This document shows, one piece after another, positions 1 through 6,820 of a stretch of DNA of 9,029 nt. The stretch comes from Spirochaetales bacterium. Its GTDB lineage: Bacteria; Spirochaetota; Spirochaetia; DTKZ01. The notes beneath the pieces are model-generated. The model ran no database searches. It saw only the letters and a list, made by a program, of their open reading frames with translations, and was not told where the DNA came from. A program made the translations under genes and the position numbers. Numbering within the stretch: position 1 is the first letter of the stretch; each line of letters starts with the position of its first letter. The stretch lies in the NCBI GenBank assembly GCA_031266855.1, contig JAISAF010000471.1, forward strand, positions 1 through 9,029, written 5' to 3'.

Positions 1-19
1 GCGGTTCATTTTTTCCCTT

Positions 20-1381
20 TTATCCTTCTTCCCGGATTCCCCAGGCGGACGCGGCCCGCGTTATACAGGAGATGAAAGAAGTCCTGATGATTCCGGCCGG
101 CCGCTGTTCTAATTCATCGGCAGAATCCGGGGCCGCGATTACCGCCGGCGCCCGGTAAAAAGCCGGATTGCAGGAAGACAGAAAATCGCGGCTCAGGATG
201 TAGTTGCCGCTCGTCCGGCAGGCAGGCCCTTCCCCGTTCCCGCTTCCCGCCGCGAGGCACAACACCGAAAGACCGGCCCCGCGCTGACAGTGACCGGCAA
301 GAAGTTCCCTGTCGGGAAAATTCAGGGAAAACCTGTTTATGGGAAGCATATTCAGGGTATCGATCCCGCGGGAGGCAAGGCCGCGCTGAAAGGCGGGAGA
401 ACTTATTACAAGAAAAACTCCCGCCATGCCGGAGGCGTATCCGGCGATATGCCCGTCCTTTTCCAGCAGCGGGCGGCCCTGGCTGTCCAGGTATGGGAAA
501 AACGGCTGGCGGGAAAAAACGATGTTCTCCTCATCAAAGAAAAGGGAATCCTCACGGGAAAGCAGACCCCTGAAACTTTGGGGGGCTTTCTTCTCCTGTA
601 CGGGATCATAATCCGGGGAAAATTTTCCCGGCGGGGTAAAAATATACCAGAGCGGCATCTTCCCATATTCGCGCGAACCTTCCTTTATGGCCCTGGCCAG
701 CCGCACAAGGGCCGTGGCGATTTTATCCGAAACGGCTGGAGCGTCTTTTCCCGGCACACCTGAAATTTCAGACCTCATTTCAGGTACAATGGTAACAAGA
801 GCCAGCCTGCCCTCCGCGATACGCTGCCGGGCTTCCTCAAAGCCGCCGCGAACGCTCCCCCGCGGCACAAGTTCCAAACCGGGGAAAGCCGCATCCGGGG
901 GAGAGCCGGCATGGATAGCCCCAAGCAGCGTAAAAAGATTGCGCGGCAGACGTATAAGATCAAAGGACAGGTTACGCCTTTTCCGCACAGGCAGGTCCTT
1001 CCAGATTTCCCGCAGATATTCCTGATCGGGAGGTATAAACGAGGAACCAATCAAATCCGAAGTTTTTTCCTTCAGGCGATCCAGCCCTGCAAGCGAATCC
1101 AGAAGGTTCCTGCGCTGGGCAAGAATTTCGGCCTTTTCGTTCCCGGACGGGCCGGACATTTCATCAAGCAGCGCGAGTTTCGCCCCCTCCACGGTAAGGC
1201 GCTTCTCAACAATAAGATATTTCAGCCGGTACAGGAGGTTCATCTCGGTATCGCCATACATCCGGCGCCCGCCTACGTTTTTCTCCGGCTCAAGAAACGA
1301 GATTTCTTCCTCCCAATACCGCAAAACATGGGGTTTTATATCCAGCAGCCTGCATACCTCGCCGATTCCCAGCCGCCTCAT
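20..1381 (-). CDS. MerR-type HTH regulator with UDP-sugar pyrophosphorylase-like C-terminal region
   Basis: The 453-residue protein opens with a MerR-family winged helix-turn-helix (residues about 4-75): IGEVCRLLDIKPHVLRYWEE, then a wing with GGRRMY and a second helix pair ending TVEGAKLALL. MerR proteins bind DNA as dimers, and the N-terminal part supports a DNA-binding role. A short charged helical stretch (about 82-110) follows. Residues about 180-400 do not look like a usual MerR effector domain. From memory of eukaryotic UDP-N-acetylhexosamine pyrophosphorylases, they follow that family: FEEARQRIAEGRLALV, then MPLWYIFT, then ENIVFSRQPFFPYLDSQGR with LLEKDG, then RGIDTLNMLPIN. The catalytic loop GGxGTRL is absent (VTIVPEMRSEI instead), so activity is unlikely and ligand sensing is an inference. 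The start is ATG at 1381 with GGAG at 1390-1393, eight bases upstream. The ATG overlaps the der stop (ATGA), implying translational coupling as the last gene of the ptsI-der block. HTH assignment is strong; C-terminal assignment is tentative. Confidence 0.85.
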   Translation of the reverse strand: MRRLGIGEVCRLLDIKPHVLRYWEEEISFLEPEKNVGGRRMYGDTEMNLLYRLKYLIVEKRLTVEGAKLALLDEMSGPSGNEKAEILAQRRNLLDSLAGLDRLKEKTSDLIGSSFIPPDQEYLREIWKDLPVRKRRNLSFDLIRLPRNLFTLLGAIHAGSPPDAAFPGLELVPRGSVRGGFEEARQRIAEGRLALVTIVPEMRSEISGVPGKDAPAVSDKIATALVRLARAIKEGSREYGKMPLWYIFTPPGKFSPDYDPVQEKKAPQSFRGLLSREDSLFFDEENIVFSRQPFFPYLDSQGRPLLEKDGHIAGYASGMAGVFLVISSPAFQRGLASRGIDTLNMLPINRFSLNFPDRELLAGHCQRGAGLSVLCLAAGSGNGEGPACRTSGNYILSRDFLSSCNPAFYRAPAVIAAPDSADELEQRPAGIIRTSFISCITRAASAWGIREEG

Positions 1382-2823
1382 CCTGTTTTCTCCCCCGGAG
1401 TGCGGGTACGCAGCTCTATATCAACAGGAACCTCCTGAAAACCCAGGCCGCGCACCCGGTTTTTAATGTAACCCAGATATGAAGAGGGAAAACCTTCTTT
1501 CCTGTTCACAAAAAGAACGAAACGCACGGGTTTAACGCGCACCTGGGTCATAAAGCGTATCCTGTAACGCCGCCCGCGGCCCTGGGGCAGGGGGTTTTCC
1601 TCCATCCAGTCCGCCAGCGCGCGGTTCAGTACACCCGTTTCAATACGCCGCTCCAGCCGGGAACTTACCACGGCGGCCTTTTTCAGAAGGTCCTCCACAT
1701 TCCAGCCTTCCCTGGCGGACACCATGATAACAGGCGCGAACTCAAGAACAGGAAACTGAAAACGCACCCGGTCGGACGCGGCTTTCAAAGCCTTCCTGCC
1801 TGTAGGCATCAGGTCCCACTTGTTCAGAACCAGAATCACGCCCCGGCCCTTTTTTACGATCTGATCCGCGATTTTCTTGTCCTGCTCCGCCAGCCCTTCC
1901 ACCGCGTCAATAAGCAGCAGCACAACATCGGCATCTTCTATAGCGGCAATCGCCCGGTTGACCGAATAATATTCCACATCCGCGTTTACATGGGACTTGC
2001 GGCGGATACCCGCCGTATCCAGAAGCCGGAAGGTTTTCCCCTGAAAGGCAATCCTGCCCTCAAGAACATCACGCGTTGTCCCCGGAATATCCGACACAAT
2101 GGAAAGCTCCTCGCCCAGAAACCTGTTCACCAGCGTGGATTTTCCCGTATTCGGCCTGCCCAGAATGGCGATCGTAATATCCCCGCTAGTATCGCCGCCG
2201 CTACGATCCCCGCCGGTGATACCCCCACTGGTACTATCCCCGTCATGAATATCTCCGCCACTACTATCGCCGCCGGAAAGCTCCCCGGCCGCGGGCCGGG
2301 AAAAATCAATCAAATCAAAAACCGCTGTGGCAAGTTCCCCGCAGTTTCTGCCGTGGGCGGAAGAAACAACGAACATCCGGCTGAAACCCAAAGCCCAGAA
2401 CTCCCCAATGGCAGCCTCATGGTCTTCGGTATCGGCCTTGTTGACCGCCACAATAAGTTTCGCCGAATATGGACGCAGACAGGCAATTACCTCCTCGTCC
2501 CCGGCAGTCAACCCCCGGATATCAAGAAGCAGAATAACGCATTCGGCGCGGGCAAAAACATCCATGCTCTTTTTCGACACAAGAGCGTCCAGCCCCCCAG
2601 CCTCCGGCTGAATGCCGCCCGTATCAACCAGCAGCACCCTCCTGCCCTCATGTTCCCACACCCCCGTTACCGGATCGCGCGTAACACCAGGGGTCGCGTC
2701 GGTAATAGCCCTGCGCCGGCGTATAAGACGGTTAAAAAGAGTTGATTTCCCCACATTAGGCCGCCCCGCTATGGCGACCACAGGCAGGGCATTAGCTTCG
2801 CTCCGAATAGACCGCGAGGTCAA
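1378..2823 (-). CDS. der: ribosome-assembly GTPase Der (EngA)
   Basis: Der is a tandem-G-domain GTPase needed for maturation of the 50S ribosomal subunit. In this 481-residue protein, G domain 1 has GRPNVGKS (20-27), PGVTRD (45-50), DTGG (67-70) and NKAD (128-131). G domain 2 has GRPNTGKS (222-229), PGTTRD (247-252), DTAG (269-272), NKWD (334-337) and VSA (368-370). The C-terminal KH-like domain (about 390-475) carries the family pattern GRRYRIRFMTQV and FVLFVN. The chosen start is TTG at 2823. It has GGAG at 2831-2834 seven bases upstream, and it places the gene start 32 bases inside ptsI. A GTG at 2779-2781 would give the canonical short N-terminus but lacks a well-spaced ribosome binding site. 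Unusual is the inter-domain linker of about 35 residues rich in Gly, Asp, Ser and Thr. All GTPase motifs are intact, so the protein should be active. Confidence 0.97.
   Translation of the reverse strand: MTSRSIRSEANALPVVAIAGRPNVGKSTLFNRLIRRRRAITDATPGVTRDPVTGVWEHEGRRVLLVDTGGIQPEAGGLDALVSKKSMDVFARAECVILLLDIRGLTAGDEEVIACLRPYSAKLIVAVNKADTEDHEAAIGEFWALGFSRMFVVSSAHGRNCGELATAVFDLIDFSRPAAGELSGGDSSGGDIHDGDSTSGGITGGDRSGGDTSGDITIAILGRPNTGKSTLVNRFLGEELSIVSDIPGTTRDVLEGRIAFQGKTFRLLDTAGIRRKSHVNADVEYYSVNRAIAAIEDADVVLLLIDAVEGLAEQDKKIADQIVKKGRGVILVLNKWDLMPTGRKALKAASDRVRFQFPVLEFAPVIMVSAREGWNVEDLLKKAAVVSSRLERRIETGVLNRALADWMEENPLPQGRGRRYRIRFMTQVRVKPVRFVLFVNRKEGFPSSYLGYIKNRVRGLGFQEVPVDIELRTRTPGEKTG
2188..2277 (-). 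repeat. 15-bp tandem repeat encoding pentapeptide linker in Der
   Basis: Six consecutive 15-bp units can be read: 2188-2202, 2203-2217, 2218-2232, 2233-2247, 2248-2262 and 2263-2277, plus a partial unit at 2176-2187. On the coding strand they encode residues 183-212 as SGGDS, SGGDI, HDGDS, TSGGI, TGGDR and SGGDT. The unit length is a multiple of three, so gain or loss of units keeps Der in frame. The units are diverged at the DNA level, so the array is not freshly expanded. It lies exactly between the two GTPase domains. Confidence 0.85.
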
Positions 2824-4546
2824 ACCTTTTCTCCATGTGCCGCTTAATAAAACCGTAAATTTCCCTGCCCGATGTCATACGCATAAGCTCCCCCGCAAAG
2901 TCCTGCGCCTCCGCGAAAGACACTGAACGTATAATCTTTTTTACCTCAGGAATGGAAGAACCATGCATGCTAAACTCATCCAGCCCCAGACCCAGAAGAA
3001 AAAGCGTCGCGAAAGGATCCCCCGCCATCTCCCCGCACATACACACCCGTATACCCTCCGCGTGAGCGCAGGCAATCGTGTTCCTGATAAGACGCAGAAC
3101 CGCCGGATGAAAACTATCATACAAATACGCCACCCGCTGATTACCCCGGTCAACACCAAGCGTATACTGAATGAGGTCATTTGTCCCAATAGAAAAAAAA
3201 CCCGCGTCTTTAGCCAGAATATCCGCCGCCGCCGCCGCCGCCGGGATTTCGATCATGCAGCCAACCGAAACATTCTCATCAAAAGGAATCTGCCTGCCAC
3301 GCAGCTCGTTCCGTACCTCCCCGCATATATCAAGAGCGGCATAATACTCCTCAATAGTTGTAATAAGCGGAAACATAATCTTCAGTTTTCCATGTATGGA
3401 AGCCCGGTACAAAGCCCTAAGCTGAGTCTTGAAAATCTGCCGCTCAGACAAACAAAACCGTATCGCCCGCCAGCCCAGAAGAGGATTCTTCTCCGAAGTA
3501 TCAGACAAATCAGGAATCATCTTGTCCCCACCCAAATCCAGAGTACGAATCGTAACATCGCGCCCCTCCATCGCCTCCAGAACCTGAGCATAAGCGCTCA
3601 CCTGCACATCCTCCGACGGCAGTCTGCCCGGCTGAATAAAAAGAAACTCAGAACGATACAGGCCAATACCCTCCGCCCCAAAAAACTTAAGCGCCTCAAC
3701 CTCGTCAGGGACTTCAATATTACCAAAAACAGAAATAAGTTTACCATCACGGGTCTCCGCCGGCAGGGAAGCAAAACGATGCAGATTTTCCTCCCTGCGC
3801 ACCCAAATCCTGCGGGACTTCTCATACAACCGCCGCGTCGCCGCATCAGGATTAATAACAACAACACCCTGATTCCCATCAATAAGAATCTCGTCCCCCG
3901 TCTGAACCAGTTTCGTCAAATCCTTCAAACCCAGAACAGCGGGAATCTCAAAAGACCGCGCAAGAATAGCCGTATGGGAAGTACGCCCTCCCTCCTCCAT
4001 CGCAAGACCACGCACAATAGCCGGATTCAACGCGACAGTCTCCGAAGGCATCAAATCGCGCCCAACCAGAATGACCCTGCCGGAAATCTCCGTCAGCGAC
4101 ACCTTACGCCGGTGAACCAAATGCCCCAGCACCCGGTGCCCCACATCCCGAATATCCGTCGCCCGCTCACGAAAAACCTGATCCTCCATAGCCGCAAGCC
4201 TGTCCGAATACTCACGAAACGCCTGATACGCAACCCAGTCGATATTCTTCAACTCGACCCGCATCCGCTCCTCCACCTCAGCAAAGAACTGCGGATCGCG
4301 CAGCATCACAAGATGCGAATTCAGAATCTCCGTACTCTGGGAAAACCCCTTCGCCCGCGCCTCAGTCAAAAGCGCCCTCACCTCCGACTCAGCCTTCTCA
4401 ATCGCGTCCTGAAAACGCTTCAACTCGTTGACAATCCAGGCCGGCCCAATATCATATTTAGGTATTGTAAGAGCATCTTCAATATAAACAAAGGCTTTGC
4501 CCCATATAATACCCGGCGAAGCCGAAATTCCCCGAATTTCAACCAT
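2792..4546 (-). CDS. ptsI: phosphoenolpyruvate-protein phosphotransferase (PTS Enzyme I)
   Basis: Enzyme I takes phosphate from phosphoenolpyruvate onto a histidine and passes it to HPr in the cytoplasm. The 584-residue protein matches the family length and covers all domains. The N-terminus has the typical GISASPGI (6-13). The HPr-binding and swivelling domains follow, with the phosphorylated histidine in GGRTSHT (His191). The C-terminal PEP-binding barrel has GLYRSEFLF (Arg298), TLDLGGDK, MIEIPAA (Glu433), GTNDLIQYTLGVDRGN (Asp457) and the catalytic cysteine in CMCGEMAGD (Cys504). It is the first gene of the leftward block and overlaps der by 32 bases. The ATG at 4546 has no Shine-Dalgarno sequence and follows a strong promoter directly, so a leaderless mRNA is expected. 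Treponemes are known to keep general PTS proteins while often lacking sugar permeases, so a regulatory role is plausible here but not shown. Residues 436-441 are a run of six alanines encoded by identical GCG codons. Confidence 0.97.
   Translation of the reverse strand: MVEIRGISASPGIIWGKAFVYIEDALTIPKYDIGPAWIVNELKRFQDAIEKAESEVRALLTEARAKGFSQSTEILNSHLVMLRDPQFFAEVEERMRVELKNIDWVAYQAFREYSDRLAAMEDQVFRERATDIRDVGHRVLGHLVHRRKVSLTEISGRVILVGRDLMPSETVALNPAIVRGLAMEEGGRTSHTAILARSFEIPAVLGLKDLTKLVQTGDEILIDGNQGVVVINPDAATRRLYEKSRRIWVRREENLHRFASLPAETRDGKLISVFGNIEVPDEVEALKFFGAEGIGLYRSEFLFIQPGRLPSEDVQVSAYAQVLEAMEGRDVTIRTLDLGGDKMIPDLSDTSEKNPLLGWRAIRFCLSERQIFKTQLRALYRASIHGKLKIMFPLITTIEEYYAALDICGEVRNELRGRQIPFDENVSVGCMIEIPAAAAAADILAKDAGFFSIGTNDLIQYTLGVDRGNQRVAYLYDSFHPAVLRLIRNTIACAHAEGIRVCMCGEMAGDPFATLFLLGLGLDEFSMHGSSIPEVKKIIRSVSFAEAQDFAGELMRMTSGREIYGFIKRHMEKRFDLAVYSERS
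2821..2834 (-). promoter_or_regulatory. ribosome binding site deciding the der TTG start
   Basis: On the minus strand GGAG (2831-2834) is followed by seven bases and the TTG at 2821-2823. The site lies inside ptsI codons. No equally well-spaced site precedes the alternative GTG at 2779-2781, so the TTG is preferred. Confidence 0.6.
3223..3243. repeat. (CCG)7 trinucleotide tract in ptsI
   Basis: Seven uninterrupted CCG units on the plus strand, read as GCG alanine codons in ptsI. They encode an alanine run immediately after the conserved IEIPAA segment of the PEP-binding domain. Slippage would change the protein by whole residues only. Confidence 0.8.
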
Positions 4547-4554
4547 AGGATTCT

Positions 4555-4583
4555 ACTATAGGGGTTTTTTCACGATATGTCAA
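4555..4583 (-). promoter_or_regulatory. sigma70-type promoter of ptsI-der-merR block
   Basis: On the minus strand a perfect -35 TTGACA (4578-4583) is followed by a 17-base spacer (4561-4577) and -10 TATAGT (4555-4560). Only eight bases separate the -10 box from the ptsI ATG. The expected start of transcription is therefore within 0-2 bases of the initiation codon. No operator palindrome is evident inside the promoter. Confidence 0.85.
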
Positions 4584-4621
4584 AGGCGAAAGCATTTTTT
4601 CCCGCCATCCACCCGGAATTT

Positions 4622-4768
4622 GGGCGCCTTTTTTTGTTTTTGGAATTGCAAAGCAATCCCAAAAACAAAAAAACCGGGCTTTCCGGGACTCCGCTACCGC
4701 TCCGGCCCCGGCGCCCTGCGCCGTGGCTGCTTGCGCATCCCTCCAATCCCTGGCGCGCGCACCAGCGC
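4622..4768 (-). repeat. modular hairpin element, copy 1 (leftward)
   Basis: Read on the minus strand, this copy starts with CTGGTGCGCGCGCCAGGGATTG (complement of about 4744-4765). It then has a diverged middle with a hairpin CGGCGC-AGG-GCGCCG (4709-4723) and the conserved AAAGCCCGG. A long terminal hairpin follows (4629-4673: T7, G, T5 and ATTGC-rich arms, 21 positions per arm, one mismatch, triloop AAA on the plus strand), then GGCGCCC. It matches the order of parts in the copies at 4876 and 6821 but is more diverged between the first hairpin and AAAGCCCGG. It occupies the ptsI upstream region beyond the promoter. No protein-coding signal is seen. Confidence 0.8.
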
Positions 4769-4782
4769 CCGACAGCAGCTTG

Positions 4783-4864
4783 AAAAAAGTGCCAGGCACC
4801 TTTTTCGATAGCACATTATAAAATATGGAGCTATTCCGTGAAACGTAAAAACGTGCCTGGCACC
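4783..4864. repeat. short element bounded by GTGCC(A/T)GGCAC palindromes
   Basis: An 82-base segment has GTGCCAGGCACC at 4789-4800, flanked by A6 on the left and T5 on the right, and GTGCCTGGCACC at 4853-4864. The 52-base interior is AT-rich and includes ATAGC and GCTAT as inverted arms around 4808-4834. It lies in the gap between the two head-to-head hairpin elements. GTGCCTGGCAC palindromes resemble repeats found near IS200-like (REP-associated) transposases in various bacteria. That link is from memory, and no transposase is in the window. Confidence 0.55.
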
Positions 4865-4875
4865 ATCCGCGTTTA

Positions 4876-5049
4876 CGGCCGCGGCGCGGAGCGCCGTGCG
4901 CGGCCGCTGGGCGCGCGCCAGGGGATTGAAGCGGAAAGCCCACAGGATTTGCATTGGCAAATCCGAGGACTTGGAGCGGAAAGCCCGGTTTTTTTTGTCC
5001 GTCTTCGGACAAAAAAAAGGCGCCTATATTCAGGATACAAATTCCTGTG
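4876..5049 (+). repeat. modular hairpin element, copy 2 (rightward)
   Basis: Three hairpins are joined by conserved linkers. Slot 1 (4876-4906) pairs CGGCCGC-GGCGC with GCGCC-GCGGCCG around loop GGA, with a four-base bulge. Slot 2 (4945-4964) is GGATTTGC-ATTG-GCAAATCC. Slot 3 (4989-5018) is T8-GTCCG-TCTT-CGGAC-A8. The linker core AGCGGAAAGCCC precedes both slot 2 and slot 3. The element ends in GGCGCC (5019-5024) and a tail with CAGGA and TCCTG arms (5031-5047). The tail and slot 3 are nearly identical to copy 3. It precedes the ATPase gene; its last recognisable base lies about 45 bases before the candidate -10 box. Confidence 0.9.
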
Positions 5050-5093
5050 TGTATATGCTTCCTGTTCCTCTACACCAGCACGGAAAAAACCGC

Positions 5094-5099
5094 TATACT
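5094..5099 (+). promoter_or_regulatory. candidate -10 box of the ATPase gene
   Basis: TATACT ends six bases before the ATG at 5106, which places a normal transcription start at or next to the initiation codon. No good -35 hexamer is visible 16-18 bases upstream, and there is no Shine-Dalgarno sequence before the ATG. The arrangement mirrors the leaderless layout of ptsI but is weaker. Confidence 0.4.
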
Positions 5100-5105
5100 T
5101 TGCGT

Positions 5106-6674
5106 ATGGATAGACGCGTGCGTTTTTTTAATACTACAGGGCCATGTAATCCTGAAGATCACTATATGCTGCCGCCGGAGGAGCGGCTTGTGGGGGCGCA
5201 GCTACACCGCTATATCCGGGATAAACTTTATTGGGTGCTTCATGCTCCGCGGCAGACGGGTAAGACAACTTTTTTGCAAAGCTGGGCGCGGCAGATTAAT
5301 GGGGATGCCGGACGGGCGCTTGGCGCGGCTGCCTGTTATGTCAGTGTGGAGAGATGCCAGGGGGTGTGCGGGGCGGAGAGGGCGATGCCGGCGATATGCA
5401 GCGCTATCAGGGAATACGCGGGCTGGGCCGGATTCGCGGTTCCTGAAATTCCTGTAACCGATCCTAACAGTATGCTGAGCGCTGTTTTGAGTCAGTGGTC
5501 GGCTCTGCTTGTTCCGAAGGCGCTGATTGTTCTGTTTGACGAGGCGGATGTTTTAGAGGGCGAAGCGCTGATTAGTTTTTTGCGTCAGCTCCGGGGCGGT
5601 TTCGCGGACAGGGGAGTGGGGAAGTTCCCTGTTTCCATCGCCCTGGTGGGGATGAGGGATCTCAAGGATTACATCACTGCCGCGAAGGGCGGGGTTCCGG
5701 TTAATCCTGGTTCGCCTTTTAATGTGAAAGCCGATTCAGCGGTTTTGTCCAATTTCCACAGGGCGGATATAGAACGTCTTTTTGCCCAGCGCACGGGGGA
5801 GACGGGCCAGAGGATTACCGAAGATGCCCTGGACTATGTGTATGAGCAGTCCAAAGGCCAGCCCTGGATAGTTAATTCCCTGTTCCAGCGGGCGACTATG
5901 CGGGTACTGGATGAGGAGAGTACCGAAACCGTTACGATTGGACATATCGGGAAGGCCAGGGAGCAGATGATTCTGGCGAGGGAAACGCACTTGGATGCCC
6001 TGGCCTACCGCCTGGAGGATCCTCAAATCCGGGGAGTGATGGAGACTTTGATTTCCGGCGCTACGGATCCTCTTTTGGCTGAGGGGGATGCTTTTAGGAT
6101 ATGTCTGGATTTGGGGCTTGTGGGTATTGAAAAGGGGACTCCTGTTGTGGCGAATCCTATGTACAGGGAAGTAATTGCCCGGCATTTAACCTTTAGCCCT
6201 CAACTGGCTATACCCCAGCCGGAATGGAAGTGGGAGCGGGAGGATGGCGGTCTTGATATGGACAGGCTTCTTCAGGAGTTCCAGAAGTTCTGGCGGCGGC
6301 ATTCGGAAATATGGGAAACGAAAATGAATTATACCGAGGCTTTTCCTCATTTGCTTCTTATGGCGTTTCTCCAGCGCGTGCTTAACGGTGGCGGCGCTGT
6401 CGAGCGGGAATATGCCGCGGGACGGGGGCGGCTGGATCTTGCGGTGGAATATCATAAGCGCCACTACATTATTGAGGTTAAAGTGATTCATTCCTACGAT
6501 ACGCCGCAGGCGGTAAAGGAAGAGGGGTTGCGGCAGATACTGTGGTACCGTGACAGGATTGACTCCGCGGCTTCGGCCTGGCTGGTAATCTTTGATCGCC
6601 GTCCGGAAAAACCCGGCTGGGACACGCGGCTGACCTGGAGTACCGAAAACGGCGTTACGGTGGCGGGGTGTTGA
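5106..6674 (+). CDS. AAA-type ATPase with C-terminal PD-(D/E)XK nuclease-like domain
   Basis: The 522-residue soluble protein begins with the family signature RFFNTTGPCNPEDHYMLPP (6-24). An AAA-type NTPase domain follows: Walker A as HAPRQTGKTT (46-55), Walker B as IVLFDEAD (141-148) and a sensor-1-like strand IALVGMRD (178-185). Helical regions come next, including SKGQPWIVNSLF (249-260). The C-terminal part (about 405-500) looks like a PD-(D/E)XK fold, with Glu411 in a helix, GRLDLAV (Asp444), YIIEVKV (Glu457, Lys459) and AWLVIFDRR. The family is widespread, often multicopy and of unknown biological role. ATP-driven nuclease, defence or mobile-element functions are possible but unproven. 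ATG at 5106 is chosen because it directly precedes the conserved N-terminus; upstream open frame runs through repeat DNA. Divergent from ptsI and flanked by hairpin-element copies on both sides, it may be accessory. Confidence 0.85.
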   Translation: MDRRVRFFNTTGPCNPEDHYMLPPEERLVGAQLHRYIRDKLYWVLHAPRQTGKTTFLQSWARQINGDAGRALGAAACYVSVERCQGVCGAERAMPAICSAIREYAGWAGFAVPEIPVTDPNSMLSAVLSQWSALLVPKALIVLFDEADVLEGEALISFLRQLRGGFADRGVGKFPVSIALVGMRDLKDYITAAKGGVPVNPGSPFNVKADSAVLSNFHRADIERLFAQRTGETGQRITEDALDYVYEQSKGQPWIVNSLFQRATMRVLDEESTETVTIGHIGKAREQMILARETHLDALAYRLEDPQIRGVMETLISGATDPLLAEGDAFRICLDLGLVGIEKGTPVVANPMYREVIARHLTFSPQLAIPQPEWKWEREDGGLDMDRLLQEFQKFWRRHSEIWETKMNYTEAFPHLLLMAFLQRVLNGGGAVEREYAAGRGRLDLAVEYHKRHYIIEVKVIHSYDTPQAVKEEGLRQILWYRDRIDSAASAWLVIFDRRPEKPGWDTRLTWSTENGVTVAGC

Positions 6675-6683
6675 GGGCGGGGC

Positions 6684-6815
6684 TTTTTTAATAAAGCTGG
6701 TTGTACCCGTTTGTTTCCGAATAGCTTCGATGTAAAAATGACGGAGATTGCCGCCCGGTTGCTGGTACTGCATGACCGCTTCCGCAAGAGCGTTTGCTGT
6801 TCCTGGTGGAATAGT
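6684..6815 (-). pseudogene. possible C-terminal gene remnant in the intergenic gap
   Basis: The stretch between the ATPase stop and copy 3 of the hairpin element is not repeat-like. Its minus strand stays open and reads IPPGTANALAEAVMQY, then RHFYIEAIRKQTG. This resembles the end of a family-4 glycosyltransferase (P-x-x-ALAEAI followed by a helix ending in YIE). There is no start codon or complete domain, and the frame runs into the repeat at one side and antisense to the ATPase at the other. Resemblance is from memory and weak; chance is a real alternative. Confidence 0.2.
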
Positions 6816-6820
6816 GTGTT

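Noticed and set aside
2963..4561. Long plus-strand open frame opposite ptsI
   Set aside because: It is the antisense shadow of ptsI, is composed mainly of Arg, Pro, Asn and Ile, and has no recognisable domain.
4547..5105. Replication origin
   Set aside because: The divergent genes both have G+T-rich coding strands, so base skew flips here. However, there is no dnaA, no DnaA-box cluster, and the later part of the kinase gene has the opposite bias.
4896..5105. N-terminal extension of the ATPase from an upstream ATG at 4896
   Set aside because: The extra 70 residues are translated from the hairpin repeat and show no family similarity. The conserved N-terminus begins right after the ATG at 5106.
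6655..6690. Terminator after the ATPase gene
   Set aside because: GGCGGGG is followed by a T6 run, but the GC-rich parts are direct repeats, not inverted arms, so no stem forms.
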